Part shown: piece by piece, positions 35,066 through 44,408 of the stretch | Numbering within the stretch: position 1 is the stretch's first letter | How the letters are laid out: every line of letters begins with the position of its first letter | NCBI RefSeq assembly: GCF_900115805.1 | Contig: NZ_FOXU01000004.1 | Location: 1-64,000 of the forward strand | Source: Psychrobacillus psychrotolerans | Lineage (GTDB): Bacteria > Bacillota > Bacilli > Bacillales_A > Planococcaceae | Reading direction: 5' to 3' | DNA: 64,000 bases | Notes under the pieces: generated by a model | The model's database searches: none | The model's input: the letters and a program-made list of their open reading frames with translations, nothing else | What the model was told of the DNA's origin: nothing | Translations under genes and position numbers: made by a program

Positions 35066-35236
35066 TTATCAAAATACCGTTGTTAGAGCTGATACTTTAA
35101 TGTAATATAAATAGAAATAACACGGAAAAAATTGATAATATCACTTTTTCTTTAAAAAATAAAAGGGTAGTCATAATTAGTAAAACAAATTCATATACTT
35201 TTTCGTTCAAAATAAATCTAAAGGGGGGGATCCATA

Positions 35237-36301
35237 TTGCGCAAAATATGGGCTTGTATACTAGTTGTAACTTTTACTGTCTTTAGTATTTATTCTCCGT
35301 CAGTGTATGCGGAGACTACTAAAATTGACTATGTAGCGTTAGGGGATTCATTGGCTTCAGGGCATACCCCTTATGGAGTAGCAGTTAACCGGGGATTCAC
35401 GGATATCATAAGTGAGGTTTTAGCAAAAGAAAAAGTACTAGGTTCGTATACAAAAGAGTTTGCCGCTTCTGGTCAAACTAGTGCTGGATTGGTAGAAACG
35501 GTAAATAGAACAGACGTGCAGAAATTTCTAAAACAAGCAGAACTTGTGACGATCATAAGCGGAGCCAATGATTTTATCGACGAGTTCTATAATCCTGTAA
35601 ATGGAAGTATTCAAATCGATCTTCCTAAAGCAACTGCTCTTCTCGAAACCGTATCAGGGAATTTAGCCACTGCTATAAAGCAGATAAAAACGCTCAATCC
35701 TGATGCAGATGTGTATTTATATGGTTATTATTTCCCATTACCACATATTCAAGATGTAGCTTTGAAGCAAAAAGTGCAACTTGCTTTTAGCATTGCAAAC
35801 GATCAACTTGCTACTTTAGCTAAACGAGAAGGTGTTCATTTCGTTGAAGTTGCACAAATGTTTGATAAAAATGGAATTGCTTATTTAGAAAATCCAGCAG
35901 ATATTCACCCAAATATGGCGGGGTATCAAGTGCTAGCAGATCAGTTTTTTGCTAATTTCTCTATTCCTGTAAACAAACCGCTTCCTAGCATTCCCGATAA
36001 ATGGGGTCAAATTATTGAAAAATCCGAGCCAGTAGCTTCAAACAAAACTTGGACGATCAACTTAAACAAAGTTGTTAACCCAAAGAGTGTAGATAATGGA
36101 ATTTTCGTTGTAAAGGACGGGACATTACGTATTCCTGTTTCGATAAAGGTATCTTCTACGGACCCGAAGCAGGTTCTAATTTCGGCACCAAAGCAAGGAT
36201 ACAAACCAGGTAGTTATGAATTAATGATAACGAAAGATTTAAAAGATTCTCTAGGAGGCCCATTAAAAACAACCGTATTAATGAAATTTCAAGTAAAATA
36301 A
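35237..36301 (+). CDS. Secreted SGNH/GDSL hydrolase with C-terminal SbsA-type Ig domain
   Basis: An exported esterase/lipase-family enzyme of 354 residues. It starts with TTG 35237 after AAGGGGGGG. The signal peptide ends near SVYAE. The SGNH blocks are visible: block I YVALGDSLASG (Ser nucleophile), block III ISGANDFID (Asn) and block V NPADIHPNMAGY (Asp-x-x-His type). Residues about 255-354 are an SbsA-type Ig-like domain (NKTWTINLNKVVNPKSV) like that of the glucosaminidase. It may deacylate wall or lipid substrates. The last 18 codons plus 3' flank are duplicated at 52997, on the far side of the catabolic island. Confidence 0.88.
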   Translation: MRKIWACILVVTFTVFSIYSPSVYAETTKIDYVALGDSLASGHTPYGVAVNRGFTDIISEVLAKEKVLGSYTKEFAASGQTSAGLVETVNRTDVQKFLKQAELVTIISGANDFIDEFYNPVNGSIQIDLPKATALLETVSGNLATAIKQIKTLNPDADVYLYGYYFPLPHIQDVALKQKVQLAFSIANDQLATLAKREGVHFVEVAQMFDKNGIAYLENPADIHPNMAGYQVLADQFFANFSIPVNKPLPSIPDKWGQIIEKSEPVASNKTWTINLNKVVNPKSVDNGIFVVKDGTLRIPVSIKVSSTDPKQVLISAPKQGYKPGSYELMITKDLKDSLGGPLKTTVLMKFQVK

Positions 36302-36311
36302 ATAAATATTA
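36245..36311 (+). repeat. Direct repeat A: 3' end of the SGNH-hydrolase gene
   Basis: 67 bp starting GATTCTCTAGGAGGC and ending AATATTA. It is about 91% identical to 52997-53063, in the same orientation, 16.75 kb away. It spans the stop codon. Confidence 0.9.
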
Positions 36312-36586
36312 GCAATGATTTAACCCATTCTTAATTGGTTCGTCTTACTGTCTCGATTGTGGTTACTAGGTCATCACTTAGAATTCTAACTTAAAAAGAA
36401 CATACCATTAAGTTTCTAGAACAATACAGGTAAAAATATCCTACATGGACACAACATAACAATCTGCTGAAAACGTACTTATGTAGAAAATCAATACATC
36501 TATCTCAATAAAATAATTATTCATAATATTGTGCGGATCAGTAGAGAAATAGTGTTATGATGTTTAATAAGAGGGGGTGAGTTATA

Positions 36587-37921
36587 ATGCACGTTTCTTT
36601 AGAAGTTTCCCAACAACTCAAATTAGCCTTAACTACGGAGCTAATACAACACCTTGAAGTTTTACAGTATTCAGGGGCAGAGTTGGAAAGATATATTTAT
36701 GAAAAAGCAAATGATAATCCACTTTTACATGTAGAGGACTCTAAGTTTCAGAAAAGTTATAAAGATGTGATCCAGTTAGCATCGGTTTTTTCAAATAATA
36801 GAAGTAGTATCCTTGGCGAAAAGTACGATTCATTACAAACAAAACTTGCGCAAAAAGATGGTATCGAGCCGTATTTATTGGAACAGATTCCATTACATCA
36901 AAATTTATCTAAAATAGATCTAAGTATTTTAAAATATTTAATTTTTAGCTTAGATGATCGGTTATTTTTAGACGTAGATCTAGATGAGGTCTCCGAAAAG
37001 TTTGAAACCACATGTGAACATGTGGAAGTCATTTTAGACTTATTGCAAACGTTTGAACCACTTGGAGTTGGTGCAAGGAGTTCAAAGGATTATTTACTCA
37101 TTCAGATTGACCGAGATTTAACCGCCCCACCACTTGCTATAGATTTTGTGAAGAACGATCTTGAGAATATTGCTACACTTTCAATCAAAGTTTTAAGCAA
37201 AAAATATAAAATTTCAATCAAAGAAACACAAGAAACCATAAAGTATATAAGAAATTTAAATCCAGTGCCGATTTTGGGAGACATGTTCAATCCTGTACAA
37301 TATATAATGCCTGATGCAGAGGTTATAAAAAGACACGACCAATGGTTGATTCACTTAAATCGCAAATATTTACCAGAAGTTTCAATAAGTAAAACATATG
37401 TAGATTTATTAGAATCCGATCCAACTTGTAAAAAGTATTATCAAGACTGTTTAAAGGATGCACTTTTATTAATTCAAGGAATAGAGCAGCGAGATAAGAC
37501 GATATATGGATTACTTCGGGTATTACTTGAAATACAGCAAGATTTTTTTGAAAAAGGGATGCAGGAAATTAAACCTATGCGTTTGAAGGATGTTTCGCAA
37601 ATTCTTGGTGTTCATGAATCTACTGTTAGCCGTACTATCAGAGGTAAATATATACTCACATCACATGGTACTTATGCTTTGCAATCACTATTTACAAAAG
37701 GTTTAGTAAATAGTTCGGGCAAAATGGACTCAGTAAGCTATGTAAAGCGTCGTATTAAAGAGTTAATTAATAGCGAGAAACCAAATAGGAGACTTGCAGA
37801 CCAGGAAATCACAGATATTTTATTAGAAGAAGGTATTCAAATTTCTCGACGTACTGTGGCTAAATACCGAGAAGAATTGAATATTTTAAGTTCATCAAAA
37901 CGCTTATATGTAAATAACTGA
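36587..37921 (+). CDS. rpoN: RNA polymerase sigma-54 factor
   Basis: Sigma-54 (SigL in Bacillus) directs RNA polymerase to -24/-12 promoters and needs an AAA+ activator. At 444 residues it is normal for Firmicutes. Region I (QQLKLALTTELIQHLEVLQY) starts at about residue 9 and contacts activator. The core-binding domain is in the middle. The HTH is near 335-365 (LKDVSQILGVHESTVSRTIR) and the RpoN box (SRRTVAKYRE) near 425. It starts with ATG after GAGGGGG. It sits directly before the catabolic genes that carry sigma-54 promoters, an unusual proximity suggesting they travel or work together. Confidence 0.95.
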   Translation: MHVSLEVSQQLKLALTTELIQHLEVLQYSGAELERYIYEKANDNPLLHVEDSKFQKSYKDVIQLASVFSNNRSSILGEKYDSLQTKLAQKDGIEPYLLEQIPLHQNLSKIDLSILKYLIFSLDDRLFLDVDLDEVSEKFETTCEHVEVILDLLQTFEPLGVGARSSKDYLLIQIDRDLTAPPLAIDFVKNDLENIATLSIKVLSKKYKISIKETQETIKYIRNLNPVPILGDMFNPVQYIMPDAEVIKRHDQWLIHLNRKYLPEVSISKTYVDLLESDPTCKKYYQDCLKDALLLIQGIEQRDKTIYGLLRVLLEIQQDFFEKGMQEIKPMRLKDVSQILGVHESTVSRTIRGKYILTSHGTYALQSLFTKGLVNSSGKMDSVSYVKRRIKELINSEKPNRRLADQEITDILLEEGIQISRRTVAKYREELNILSSSKRLYVNN

Positions 37922-37961
37922 AACTGTTTCAGAAGTTTTAAACTTCTGAAACAGTTTTTTT
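37921..37961 (+). terminator. Terminator of rpoN
   Basis: A 16-bp perfect stem (AACTGTTTCAGAAGTT / AACTTCTGAAACAGTT) followed by a T7 run. The arms contain TGTTTCA and TGAAACA, the same half-site seen in the arrays upstream of the sigma-54 promoters. Confidence 0.9.
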
Positions 37962-38016
37962 GTATCATAAAAAATCATAAAGTGTAAAAATCAGGAAACC
38001 GGAATATATGAATCAA

Positions 38017-38061
38017 TTGAAACAGTTGAAACGAATGAAACAAATGAAACGAATGAAACAT
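38017..38061 (+). promoter_or_regulatory. Five 9-bp TGAAAC repeats, candidate enhancer of the sigma-54 activator
   Basis: Units TTGAAACAG, TTGAAACGA, ATGAAACAA, ATGAAACGA and ATGAAACAT follow one another without gaps, then TTTCAAC in the opposite sense. The array lies about 90-130 bp before the -24 element at 38149, the usual place for activator-binding enhancers. Confidence 0.6.
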
Positions 38062-38146
38062 TTCAACTATTTAAATTTATAAGTAGTTTAAGAGAAATCA
38101 ATTTGTCTATAAGCTTTTACAAAGCAAGTTAACATTTATTACATGT

Positions 38147-38163
38147 TTGGCATGGGAGTTGCT
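38147..38163 (+). promoter_or_regulatory. Sigma-54 (-24/-12) promoter of the catabolic operon
   Basis: TTGGCATGGGAGTTGCT: GG at 38149-38150 and GC at 38161-38162, with the required 10-bp spacing. It is 39 bp before the ATG of the MmgE/PrpD gene. Confidence 0.85.
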
Positions 38164-38200
38164 AAGTAATAAGTGAAAGTAAAAAAAGGAGGGTTTGAAG

Positions 38201-39592
38201 ATGACAATTACTAAACAATTAGCAAAAATGGTGATTGGTCTATCGTATGACCAAATAAGCGAAGAGGTAGTAGATCGTACAAAGTACCTTGCGTTAGATT
38301 ATGTGGGATTATCTTCACGAGGCAATACTTTTGAATCTAGTGAATCTATTCTATTTACAATTGCAGGATTAGCCAAAGAGGGGAAATCGACTGTAGTAGG
38401 GCAAGGAAGCTTGTCTATCCAGCCACATTACGCGGCATTAGCAAATGGTGCAGCAGCACATAGTTTAGAATTAGATGATGTAATTAATGATGCTTCATTA
38501 CACCCAGCTGTAGTAGTGTTTCCAACAGCATTTGCAGTAGGAGAGGAACTTGGTAAATCGGGGCAGGAAGTAATTACCGCATCTGTTGCTGGTTATGAGG
38601 TAATGGGACAACTTGGAAAAGCTTTAAATCCAATTAATATTTATGCTCGCGGGTTTCATCCAACAGGTGTAGTGGGGGCCTTCGCTGCAGTAGCAACTGC
38701 TGGAAAACTGATGGATTTAACTGAAGAACAATTAGTAAACGCATTTGGAATAGCAGGAAGCCAAGCGGCAGCTTCAATGGAGTTTTTAAATACAGGATCT
38801 TGGACAAAACGCTTGCATCCGGGGTGGGCAGCTCATAATGGAATAATAGCTTGTGAATTGGCAAAAAACGGATTTACAGGACCTGAGTCAATTTTAGAGG
38901 GAGATAAAGGATTTGCACAATCCTATTCTTCAGATTTTGATCCAACAAAATATTCGATTGGTACATATTCAAATGAATCGAATGCAATCTTAAAAACTAG
39001 TATTAAGCCGCACGCATGTTGTCGCTATAAGCAAGGTCCATTAGATATTATTTTAAACTATGTAAAGGAGAATAACATACAAGCGAAAGATATTAAGAAA
39101 ATTGACATTCACTTAGTTAAAACAGCAATGCCAATTGTTTGCCATCCTGAAATAGAAAAACGAAGTCCTCAGTCTTCTGTTGATGCACAGTTTAGTATGC
39201 ATTTTGGTGCAGCCGTTGCTGTCGTTTATAGAAATACACTTTTAGAGCAGTATACGGATGAAATAACACAAGAACCCGAAGTTAGAGAGATGATGTCAAA
39301 AGTATTTTGTCATCATGATCCTGAATTAGATAAAGAATTTCCTCAAAAATGGCCTGCAAGAGTTATTATCGAGACAATCTCAGAAAGAATAGAAAAAGAA
39401 GTAGAGTTCCCTAAAGGTGATCCAGAAAACCCACTAACTTGGGAGGAACTAATTGAGAAATTTAACTATGTCTCAAAGCCAATTTTTAATTATAACGAAC
39501 AACAACAATTGGTAGAAGCGGTTCGCAATTTAGAAAAGATGTCGACTATTAATGAAATATCACAACTATTTAAGGGGGGCGTTAATGTATGA
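38201..39592 (+). CDS. MmgE/PrpD family protein
   Basis: A 463-residue member of the family that includes 2-methylcitrate dehydratase and cis-aconitate decarboxylase. TTG 38195 is in frame, but ATG 38201 has AAGGAGG at correct spacing. Conserved family segments are NGAAAHSLELDDVINDASLH at about residue 85, LHPGWAAHNGIIACELAKNG near 207, and IKPHACCRYKQGPLD near 265. First gene of the sigma-54-driven operon; its last four bases overlap the acyl-CoA dehydrogenase (ATGA). An MmgE/PrpD gene also occurs in the Pseudomonas itaconate cluster. The reaction here is not determined by sequence alone. Confidence 0.88.
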   Translation: MTITKQLAKMVIGLSYDQISEEVVDRTKYLALDYVGLSSRGNTFESSESILFTIAGLAKEGKSTVVGQGSLSIQPHYAALANGAAAHSLELDDVINDASLHPAVVVFPTAFAVGEELGKSGQEVITASVAGYEVMGQLGKALNPINIYARGFHPTGVVGAFAAVATAGKLMDLTEEQLVNAFGIAGSQAAASMEFLNTGSWTKRLHPGWAAHNGIIACELAKNGFTGPESILEGDKGFAQSYSSDFDPTKYSIGTYSNESNAILKTSIKPHACCRYKQGPLDIILNYVKENNIQAKDIKKIDIHLVKTAMPIVCHPEIEKRSPQSSVDAQFSMHFGAAVAVVYRNTLLEQYTDEITQEPEVREMMSKVFCHHDPELDKEFPQKWPARVIIETISERIEKEVEFPKGDPENPLTWEELIEKFNYVSKPIFNYNEQQQLVEAVRNLEKMSTINEISQLFKGGVNV

Positions 39593-40749
39593 CATTATTC
39601 ACTTTAAAGCTTGAGCAAGAACAAGTATTAGCGATGGTAAGAGATTTTTGTAAGAAAGAAATTGCACCTGTTGCACAAAAATTAGAGCATGCGGATGAAT
39701 ATCCGCATGATATAGTTGAAAAAATGAAAGAACTTGGATTTTTTGGTTTAACAATTCCAGAAGAATATGGTGGTTATGGAGTAGATTTTGTAACATACGC
39801 TTTAGTTATCGAAGAAATTACACGTCATTGGATGAGTATTGCTGGAATATTAAATAGTCATTTAATAATGGCATTCATTGTAGAAAAATACGGTACAGAA
39901 GAACAAAAAAGACATTTTCTTCCTCGTTTTGCCACCGGAGAGTTCCGTGGTGGACTTGCTTTGTCTGAAGCTGATGCAGGAACAGACGTACAGAACTTAT
40001 CTACTAGAGCAGATTTAGAGGGTGACCATTACGTAGTTAATGGTTCGAAAATGTGGATTACTAATGCCCGTTACGGTAATACATTTATCTTGGCGGTGAA
40101 AACGGATACACAAACAGAACCTCGTTATAAAGGGATTAGCTTATTGATTATCCAAAAAGGGGAACCAGGTTTTCTCGTTCAAAAAGATATAGATAAATTA
40201 GGATACAAAGGTGTTAAAACATGTGAACTAACGTTTGAAAACTTTAAGGTGCCTGCAAATCAATTACTAGGTGGAGTGGAAGGGAAGGGATTCAAACAAG
40301 TACTCGGAGGACTTGAACTTGGTCGTGTAAATGTTGCTGCCCGAGGGTTGGGACTTGCGAGAGCGGCGTTTGAAGATTCCATCAAATATGCTCAAGAACG
40401 TAAAACCTTTGGCGTACCAATTTGTGAACATCAAGCAATTCAACTAAAACTTGGTGAAATGGGTACGAAACTGGAAGCAGCCCGATTATTAACTCTAAGC
40501 GCTGCAACAAAACTCGCTTCAGGCGAACGATGTGATTTAGAGGCTGGAATGGCAAAATTGTTTGCAACAGAAGTAGCCTATGAACTTTCCGGTGAAGCTA
40601 TGAGGATTCACGGCGGTTATGGCTATACAAAAGAATTTAATATTGAACGGTATTATCGTGATTCTCCTCTATTACTAATTGGAGAAGGAACAAATGAGAT
40701 GCAGCGTATTATTATCAGTAAAGGGTTAGTAAAAAAGTACAAAATTTAA
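39589..40749 (+). CDS. Acyl-CoA dehydrogenase
   Basis: An FAD-dependent dehydrogenase of 386 residues, complete for the family. It has the FAD/substrate signatures GGLALSEADAGTDVQNLSTR (near 125) and KMWITNARYGNTF (near 155), and the C-terminal HGGYGYTKEFNIERYYRD and GEGTNEMQRIIISKG, where the catalytic Glu of short-chain members lies in GEGT. It is translationally coupled to the MmgE/PrpD gene. With a CoA-transferase and a hydratase next to it, it likely oxidises a short dicarboxylyl- or methyl-branched acyl-CoA. Confidence 0.93.
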   Translation: MTLFTLKLEQEQVLAMVRDFCKKEIAPVAQKLEHADEYPHDIVEKMKELGFFGLTIPEEYGGYGVDFVTYALVIEEITRHWMSIAGILNSHLIMAFIVEKYGTEEQKRHFLPRFATGEFRGGLALSEADAGTDVQNLSTRADLEGDHYVVNGSKMWITNARYGNTFILAVKTDTQTEPRYKGISLLIIQKGEPGFLVQKDIDKLGYKGVKTCELTFENFKVPANQLLGGVEGKGFKQVLGGLELGRVNVAARGLGLARAAFEDSIKYAQERKTFGVPICEHQAIQLKLGEMGTKLEAARLLTLSAATKLASGERCDLEAGMAKLFATEVAYELSGEAMRIHGGYGYTKEFNIERYYRDSPLLLIGEGTNEMQRIIISKGLVKKYKI

Positions 40750-40804
40750 CTTGCCTTAAAAACAAAATGTATAACAATTATTAAAAAAAGGAGAGGTTTT
40801 AATT

Positions 40805-41320
40805 ATGGCAGATATTTATACTCCATTTGGAAGAGTTTATGAAGATTTTGTGGAAGGAGATATAATTCACCATTGGCCTGGACGCACAATTACTGAATCA
40901 GACGATATGATGTTTAGTTTATTAGCTTTAAACCAACATCCTTTACACATTGATTCTCATTACGCTTCTCAGTCACAATTTAAACAAAACTTAGTAAATG
41001 GTACATTAGTATTCTCTGTGGCAGTAGGTATGACAGTAAATGATATTAGTGGTGCTGCAATCGCAATGCTAGAATATGAAAATATAAAGCATGTAAACCC
41101 TACGTTTAGAGGTGACACTCTGTATGCACATACAGAGATACTAGAAAAGCGTGAATCTAAGAGTAAAAATGATCGAGGAATTGTTTATGTTGAAACAAAA
41201 GTTACAAATCAGCGAGAAGAAGTTGTAATGACCTATCGTCGCAAATTGCTAATTCCTAAACGTGAATTTGCGAATCGTCCATACACACATACACCAAAAA
41301 TAGAAGAAGCCAAGATATGA
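40805..41320 (+). CDS. MaoC-like acyl-CoA hydratase
   Basis: A single hot-dog domain protein of 171 residues. The active-site region reads LLALNQHPLHIDSHYAS (about 40-57), the N-x-H-P-x-H variant found in mesaconyl- and itaconyl-type hydratases rather than the D-x-N-P-x-H of R-specific enoyl hydratases. YENIKHVNPTFRGDTLYAHT follows. It probably adds water to an unsaturated C4-C5 dicarboxylyl-CoA. A GGAGAGG site precedes the ATG. Its position between the dehydrogenase and CoA-transferase supports a short CoA-linked pathway. Confidence 0.85.
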   Translation: MADIYTPFGRVYEDFVEGDIIHHWPGRTITESDDMMFSLLALNQHPLHIDSHYASQSQFKQNLVNGTLVFSVAVGMTVNDISGAAIAMLEYENIKHVNPTFRGDTLYAHTEILEKRESKSKNDRGIVYVETKVTNQREEVVMTYRRKLLIPKREFANRPYTHTPKIEEAKI

Positions 41321-41330
41321 GGTGTTCTTC

Positions 41331-42518
41331 ATGAAACCATTAGAGGGAATCCGAATTATTGCAGTTTCTCAGTATGGGGCAGGTCCTTATAGTCTACTGC
41401 ATTTAGCAGATTTAGGTGCCGAAATAATAAAAATTGAGGATCCCGGTACTAAGGGGGATGTTTCACGATTTGTAATTCCGTATGCAAAGAATAATGACAG
41501 TCTTTTTTTCCAAAGTCTTAATAGAAATAATAAAAGTGTAACTATTGATTTAAAGAGTGAAGAAGGAAGACAAATTTTTGAGGATTTAGTTCGAGAATCT
41601 GATGCAGTATTTAACAACTTACGTGGTGATGTTCCAGCAAAACTTAAGATTAAATATGAAGATTTAAAACATATTAATCCACGTATTGTAACCTGTTCAT
41701 TGTCTGGCTTTGGTACTACAGGTTCAATGGCAAGTGAACCCGCTTATGACTATTTGCTTCAAGCGATGAATGGGCATATGAGTTTGACAGGTGAACCTGG
41801 GTCACCACCTTCAAAATATGGGATATCAATGATTGACTTTTCCACTGGAATGATGGCAGCCCTTGGTTTGATGGTTGGAATTTTTCAAGCGCGTATCCAT
41901 GGGGTAGGGTCAGATATTGATGTGAGTTTGTTTGACACTTCATTATCTGTCCTAAATTATATTGCCATCTGGCATTTAAATAAGGAGTATGAACCTGAGC
42001 GCACAGCAAATTCTGCACATCCAACACTTGTACCATCACAACAATTTTCGACTTCAGATGGCTACATGATTATTATGTGTAATAAAGAAAAATTTTACAA
42101 GATACTATGTGAGGAAATTGGGCGCCCTGAGCTTGCACATGCAGTTGAATATAAGGACTTTCAAGCACGCCTAAATAATAAGGATCAATTACTCACAATA
42201 TTATCGGAAATATTCAAGCAAAAGACCACAACAGAATGGTTAGATATTTTAAAAGGTAAAGTACCAATTGCTCCAGTCAACACAATAAGCGAAGCGTTAA
42301 AACAACCATTAGTTTTCGAACGGAATATGATCGTAGATGTTGAGACCACTAACTTCGGTCCTGTAAAAATGATTGGCACACCGATTAAAGTATCAACGCA
42401 TACTGAAACTTACACTGAAGCTCCCTCACTAGGTAAAGATAATGAGGACGTGTTTAGTAAAATTTTAAATTATAGTCCTGAAAAAGTTGCAAAACTGCAA
42501 GACTTGCAGATTATTTAA
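41331..42518 (+). CDS. Family III (CaiB/BaiF) CoA-transferase
   Basis: Transfers CoA between carboxylic acids via an aspartyl intermediate. GTG 41322 is in frame, but ATG 41331 is 6 nt after GAGGTG and starts the family-typical KPLEGIRIIAVSQYGAGPY. The catalytic Asp is in EPAYDYLLQAMNGHMSLTG. The NNLRGDVPAKLKI and GSDIDVSLFDTSLSVLNY regions are conserved. About 395 residues is normal. It likely activates the pathway substrate from acetyl- or succinyl-CoA. It lies 10 bp after the hydratase gene. Confidence 0.92.
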   Translation: MKPLEGIRIIAVSQYGAGPYSLLHLADLGAEIIKIEDPGTKGDVSRFVIPYAKNNDSLFFQSLNRNNKSVTIDLKSEEGRQIFEDLVRESDAVFNNLRGDVPAKLKIKYEDLKHINPRIVTCSLSGFGTTGSMASEPAYDYLLQAMNGHMSLTGEPGSPPSKYGISMIDFSTGMMAALGLMVGIFQARIHGVGSDIDVSLFDTSLSVLNYIAIWHLNKEYEPERTANSAHPTLVPSQQFSTSDGYMIIMCNKEKFYKILCEEIGRPELAHAVEYKDFQARLNNKDQLLTILSEIFKQKTTTEWLDILKGKVPIAPVNTISEALKQPLVFERNMIVDVETTNFGPVKMIGTPIKVSTHTETYTEAPSLGKDNEDVFSKILNYSPEKVAKLQDLQII

Positions 42519-42596
42519 GAGGGGTTTAAAAAGCTACACCTTTAAATAGCTTGTTAAAAGTTCCGGAAAGATTCATTTCATTTTGGAAAAACTAGC

Positions 42597-42634
42597 GCTG
42601 TTCAAGAAGTGATACTTTTTGAACAGCACTTTTT
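42597..42634 (+). terminator. Stem-loop between the CoA-transferase and lyase genes
   Basis: GCTGTTCAA and TTGAACAGC pair over 9 bp with a 13-nt loop, followed by ACTTTTT. It may be a partial terminator before the lyase gene, which has its own strong ribosome site. Confidence 0.65.
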
Positions 42635-42649
42635 AAAAAGGAGGTTTTT

Positions 42650-43486
42650 ATGGTAGTTTCATATTTGTTTATACCTGGAAATAGTTTAAAAAAGCTGCAA
42701 AAGGGCTTAGAATCTAAATCCGATGCTGTGATTATTGATTTAGAAGATGCCGTATTACCTGTCGATAAATACACTGCACGAGAACAGGTCGTAGAAATAT
42801 TAAAGTCTGGATTAGTAAAGGGAAAACAGAAAGTTTATGTCCGTATTAATTCGTTTCAAACAGAATGGTGCATAGATGATTTAGTAGCGATTACCTCTAT
42901 TCCAGTAGTTACAGGGATTATGCTTCCCAAAAGTGAGGATAAAGAAAGTATTGAAGTTGTTTCAGAGTATCTAGCTGAAGGGCAAGAACTAATTCCACTT
43001 ATAGAAACAGCAAAAGGTGTTTTTTATTTTCAAGATATCGTTACAGCAAGTTCAAAGATAAAAAAAGCAGCCTTTGGTTCTGTCGATTATGCTCTTGATT
43101 TAGGTGTTGAATGGACAGAGAAAGGGGAAGAACGCAGATATGCAATGAGTGTTTTGACGGTTGCCTCACGTGCACTCGGTTTATCTCCACCGATCGATGC
43201 TGTATTCCCCATCCTTCAAAACGACCAAGCATTCTTGGTTGACGCAAATATTGGAAAAGAAGTGGGCTTCTTTGGAAAGCTCATTATTCATCCAAAGCAT
43301 ATTGAACTAGTCCAAGAAGTTTATAAACCATCTGAGGAACAAATTATTTGGAGTAAAAAAGTAATAGAATTATATGAGAGTAATACCCATCAAGGAGCAA
43401 TTCAATTAGACGGTAAATTAATTGATCTACCTATATATTTATTAGCTAAAAGGATTGAGGGTACAAATGAAGTGCCAGTTATATAA
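42650..43486 (+). CDS. HpcH/HpaI-family (CitE-like) acyl-CoA lyase
   Basis: A 278-residue TIM-barrel lyase of the CitE / malyl- and citramalyl-CoA lyase group. Conserved segments: YLFIPGNSLKKLQKGLESKS, then DAVIIDLEDAV (metal-binding Glu/Asp), VYVRINSFQTEW (Arg), GIMLPKSED, LIPLIETAKGV (Glu) and AAFGSVDYALDLGV (Asp). It is a stand-alone enzyme without the CitD/CitF partners, so a CoA-ester lyase role is likely. In context the best guess is citramalyl-CoA cleavage to acetyl-CoA and pyruvate. It is preceded by AAGGAGG. Confidence 0.88.
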   Translation: MVVSYLFIPGNSLKKLQKGLESKSDAVIIDLEDAVLPVDKYTAREQVVEILKSGLVKGKQKVYVRINSFQTEWCIDDLVAITSIPVVTGIMLPKSEDKESIEVVSEYLAEGQELIPLIETAKGVFYFQDIVTASSKIKKAAFGSVDYALDLGVEWTEKGEERRYAMSVLTVASRALGLSPPIDAVFPILQNDQAFLVDANIGKEVGFFGKLIIHPKHIELVQEVYKPSEEQIIWSKKVIELYESNTHQGAIQLDGKLIDLPIYLLAKRIEGTNEVPVI

Positions 43487-43497
43487 TAATTTAGTAT

Positions 43498-43533
43498 AAA
43501 AGAAAGCCATGAATTATTTCATAGCTTTCTTTT
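43498..43533. terminator. Bidirectional terminator between the lyase and nitrilase-like genes
   Basis: AAAAGAAAG-CATGAA and TTCATAGCTTTCTTTT pair around TTAT. It overlaps the last codons of the minus-strand gene. Confidence 0.75.
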
Positions 43534-44364
43534 TGAAGTGGAGATATTGGTAATCTCTTTATACAGAGGAGGTTTTGACAGATCCATAGTACCTACTAGT
43601 TCAGCCCATTCTTCATTATTTACCATTTTAAGTATCTTACCAGATGGGGTAATAATGCAACTATGTCCAAAGTAACTAACTACTTGATCTTCCACGGGTT
43701 CATTCCCGGTTTTGTTAATAACAATAACATATACGTTGTGTTCTACTGCTCGACTTATGATTTCTTCTAAATGTGATGCTTCATACTTACCAAAAGCAGC
43801 ATTTGGAATTACTATTACCTGTGCCCCTTGATCTGCTAAGCAGCACCATGCCTCAGAAAGAGTAGAATCTAAACTTATTAATATACCTATTTTAATCCCA
43901 TTATCGAGAGAGAAAACGGAAACTTCTTCTCCAGCTGTGTAATGTTCGAGTTGAATTTTTTTATGATTAGATCTTGGACTAGGCGTATTTTCATCAACTC
44001 TTATTTTTCTGTACTTTCCGACTATTCCTTGAGTTGGAGAGCATACAAAAGCAGTATTGTAGAAGGTTATCTCCCCATTTTCAGTGCATCTTTCTAACAA
44101 GGTACCTATAATGTGTATGTCTAGCGTGACGGCCAATTGTAATGTACGCTTAACAGTTTCACCATGCATAGTTTCAGCATAATCAAAGTAACTCGCATTA
44201 TGATTACTAGGTCGGGTTGGTACATTCATTAATTCGGAATAGGCAATTAGATATGGCTTATGGTGAAGAACTAAGGACTCAGTTTTCAAAGTTATCAAAG
44301 AAAGATTCTTTTCATAGCTTCCTTTATAAACGCTATTTTGTAACGCTGCAACAATTAGCTTCAT
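43519..44364 (-). CDS. Nitrilase-superfamily protein lacking the catalytic cysteine
   Basis: A 281-residue carbon-nitrogen hydrolase homolog. The Glu (E44, AYSELMNVP) and Lys (K120, GKYRKIRV) of the Glu-Lys-Cys triad are in place, but the nucleophile position reads ILISLDSTLSEAW, with Ser164 where relatives have Cys. Its paralog at 50893 keeps all three residues in an otherwise closely matching frame (INGEVV vs MHGETV, NVHIIGTL vs DIHIIGTL). So this protein is probably not a normal amidase and may be a regulatory or structural partner, or be degenerating. It has its own sigma-54 promoter on the minus strand and GGAGG before the ATG. Confidence 0.85.
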   Translation of the reverse strand: MKLIVAALQNSVYKGSYEKNLSLITLKTESLVLHHKPYLIAYSELMNVPTRPSNHNASYFDYAETMHGETVKRTLQLAVTLDIHIIGTLLERCTENGEITFYNTAFVCSPTQGIVGKYRKIRVDENTPSPRSNHKKIQLEHYTAGEEVSVFSLDNGIKIGILISLDSTLSEAWCCLADQGAQVIVIPNAAFGKYEASHLEEIISRAVEHNVYVIVINKTGNEPVEDQVVSYFGHSCIITPSGKILKMVNNEEWAELVGTMDLSKPPLYKEITNISTSKRKL

Positions 44365-44393
44365 TTTTTTCCTCCTTTCTTCCTAAATTACTC

Positions 44394-44408
44394 GCAAAAA
44401 GTGTACCA
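44394..44408 (-). promoter_or_regulatory. Sigma-54 (-24/-12) promoter of the nitrilase-like gene
   Basis: Minus strand reads TTGGTACACTTTTTGCG: GG at 44407-44406 and GC at 44395-44394, 10 bp apart, 30 bp before the ATG at 44364. No TGAAAC array was seen next to it. Confidence 0.75.

Noticed and set aside
38017-38061. CRISPR array or simple minisatellite
   Set aside because: The 9-bp units have no spacers and no cas genes are near. The position upstream of a sigma-54 promoter and the matching half-sites at 46535 point to a regulatory array.
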